NCBI GenBank assembly: GCA_946479405.1
Contig: CAMLGD010000201.1
Coordinates: forward strand, 1-5,959
From: an uncultured Vogesella sp.
Lineage (GTDB): Bacteria > Pseudomonadota > Gammaproteobacteria > Burkholderiales > Chromobacteriaceae
Length of the DNA: 5,959 nt
Direction of reading: 5' to 3'
Positions 5,905-5,959 of the stretch are shown here, piece by piece. The stretch's first letter is position 1, and each line of letters opens with the position of its first letter. The translations under genes and the position numbers were made by a program. Below the pieces are notes generated by a model. The model was not told the origin of the DNA. It searched no databases and worked only from the letters and a program-made list of their open reading frames with translations.

Positions 5905-5959
5905 GGGCGTTTAGCTCAGTTGGTAGAGCGTCTGCCTTACAAGCAGAATGTCGGCGGTT
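5905..5959 (+). tRNA. tRNA-Val, anticodon TAC (3' end cut by window)
   Basis: The acceptor 5' strand GGGCGTT is at 5905-5911, the D arm has GCTC (5914-5917) paired with GAGC (5926-5929), and the anticodon stem TCTGC/GCAGA (5931-5935 and 5943-5947) encloses the loop CTTACAA. The anticodon TAC lies at 5938-5940, position 34 counting from the first base, and reads valine GTA/GTG codons. The variable loop and the T stem GGCGG (5953-5957) follow before the window ends; the rest of the T arm, the acceptor 3' strand and CCA are outside. The gene is divergent from accA. Other tRNAs may follow downstream in the same transcript, but this cannot be seen. Confidence 0.95.

Noticed and set aside
1..5959. 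Search for a novel defence, mobile or biosynthetic system
   Set aside because: Every sizeable gene belongs to a well-known housekeeping family with intact motifs. There are no long repeats, integrase, transposase or array-like spacing, so nothing supports such a claim.

Overview
The window is ordinary chromosomal housekeeping DNA from a GC-rich betaproteobacterium. The protein sequences, the accA-tilS order and the codon use suggest Neisseriales of the Chromobacterium/Vogesella type. This placement is inference from family resemblance, since no 16S or other marker is present. I saw no copies of the Neisseria 10-bp DNA uptake sequence. I found no mobile element, CRISPR array, toxin or defence gene, and nothing that amounts to an undescribed system.

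Left half, + strand: the 3' end of trpD (tryptophan synthesis) enters at base 1. It is followed by a phosphomannomutase/phosphoglucomutase of the AlgC family (sugar-nucleotide supply for envelope polysaccharides), then prmB (methylation of ribosomal protein L3) and cdd (cytidine deaminase). Each gap between these genes contains a hairpin followed by a T run that looks like an intrinsic terminator. The four genes therefore look like separate transcription units or units joined by read-through, not a simple operon. Only cdd has an easily seen promoter.

Right half, - strand: accA (carboxyltransferase alpha subunit of acetyl-CoA carboxylase) is followed by tilS (tRNA-Ile lysidine synthetase). The tilS start lies inside the end of accA, so the two are almost certainly co-transcribed and probably translationally coupled. 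cdd and tilS converge on a shared hairpin that can work as a terminator in both directions.

Right end: a 230-bp AT-richer gap separates accA from a divergent tRNA-Val (anticodon TAC), which is cut off by the window edge. The gap holds a good tRNA promoter, a weak accA promoter candidate and several short palindromes and direct repeats.

The points most worth a second look are regulatory: a terminator almost touching the AlgC-family start codon, paired hairpins before prmB, a 21-bp palindrome inside the start of tilS just after the accA stop, a C8 tract in cdd beside its zinc motif, and the symmetric elements between accA and tRNA-Val.
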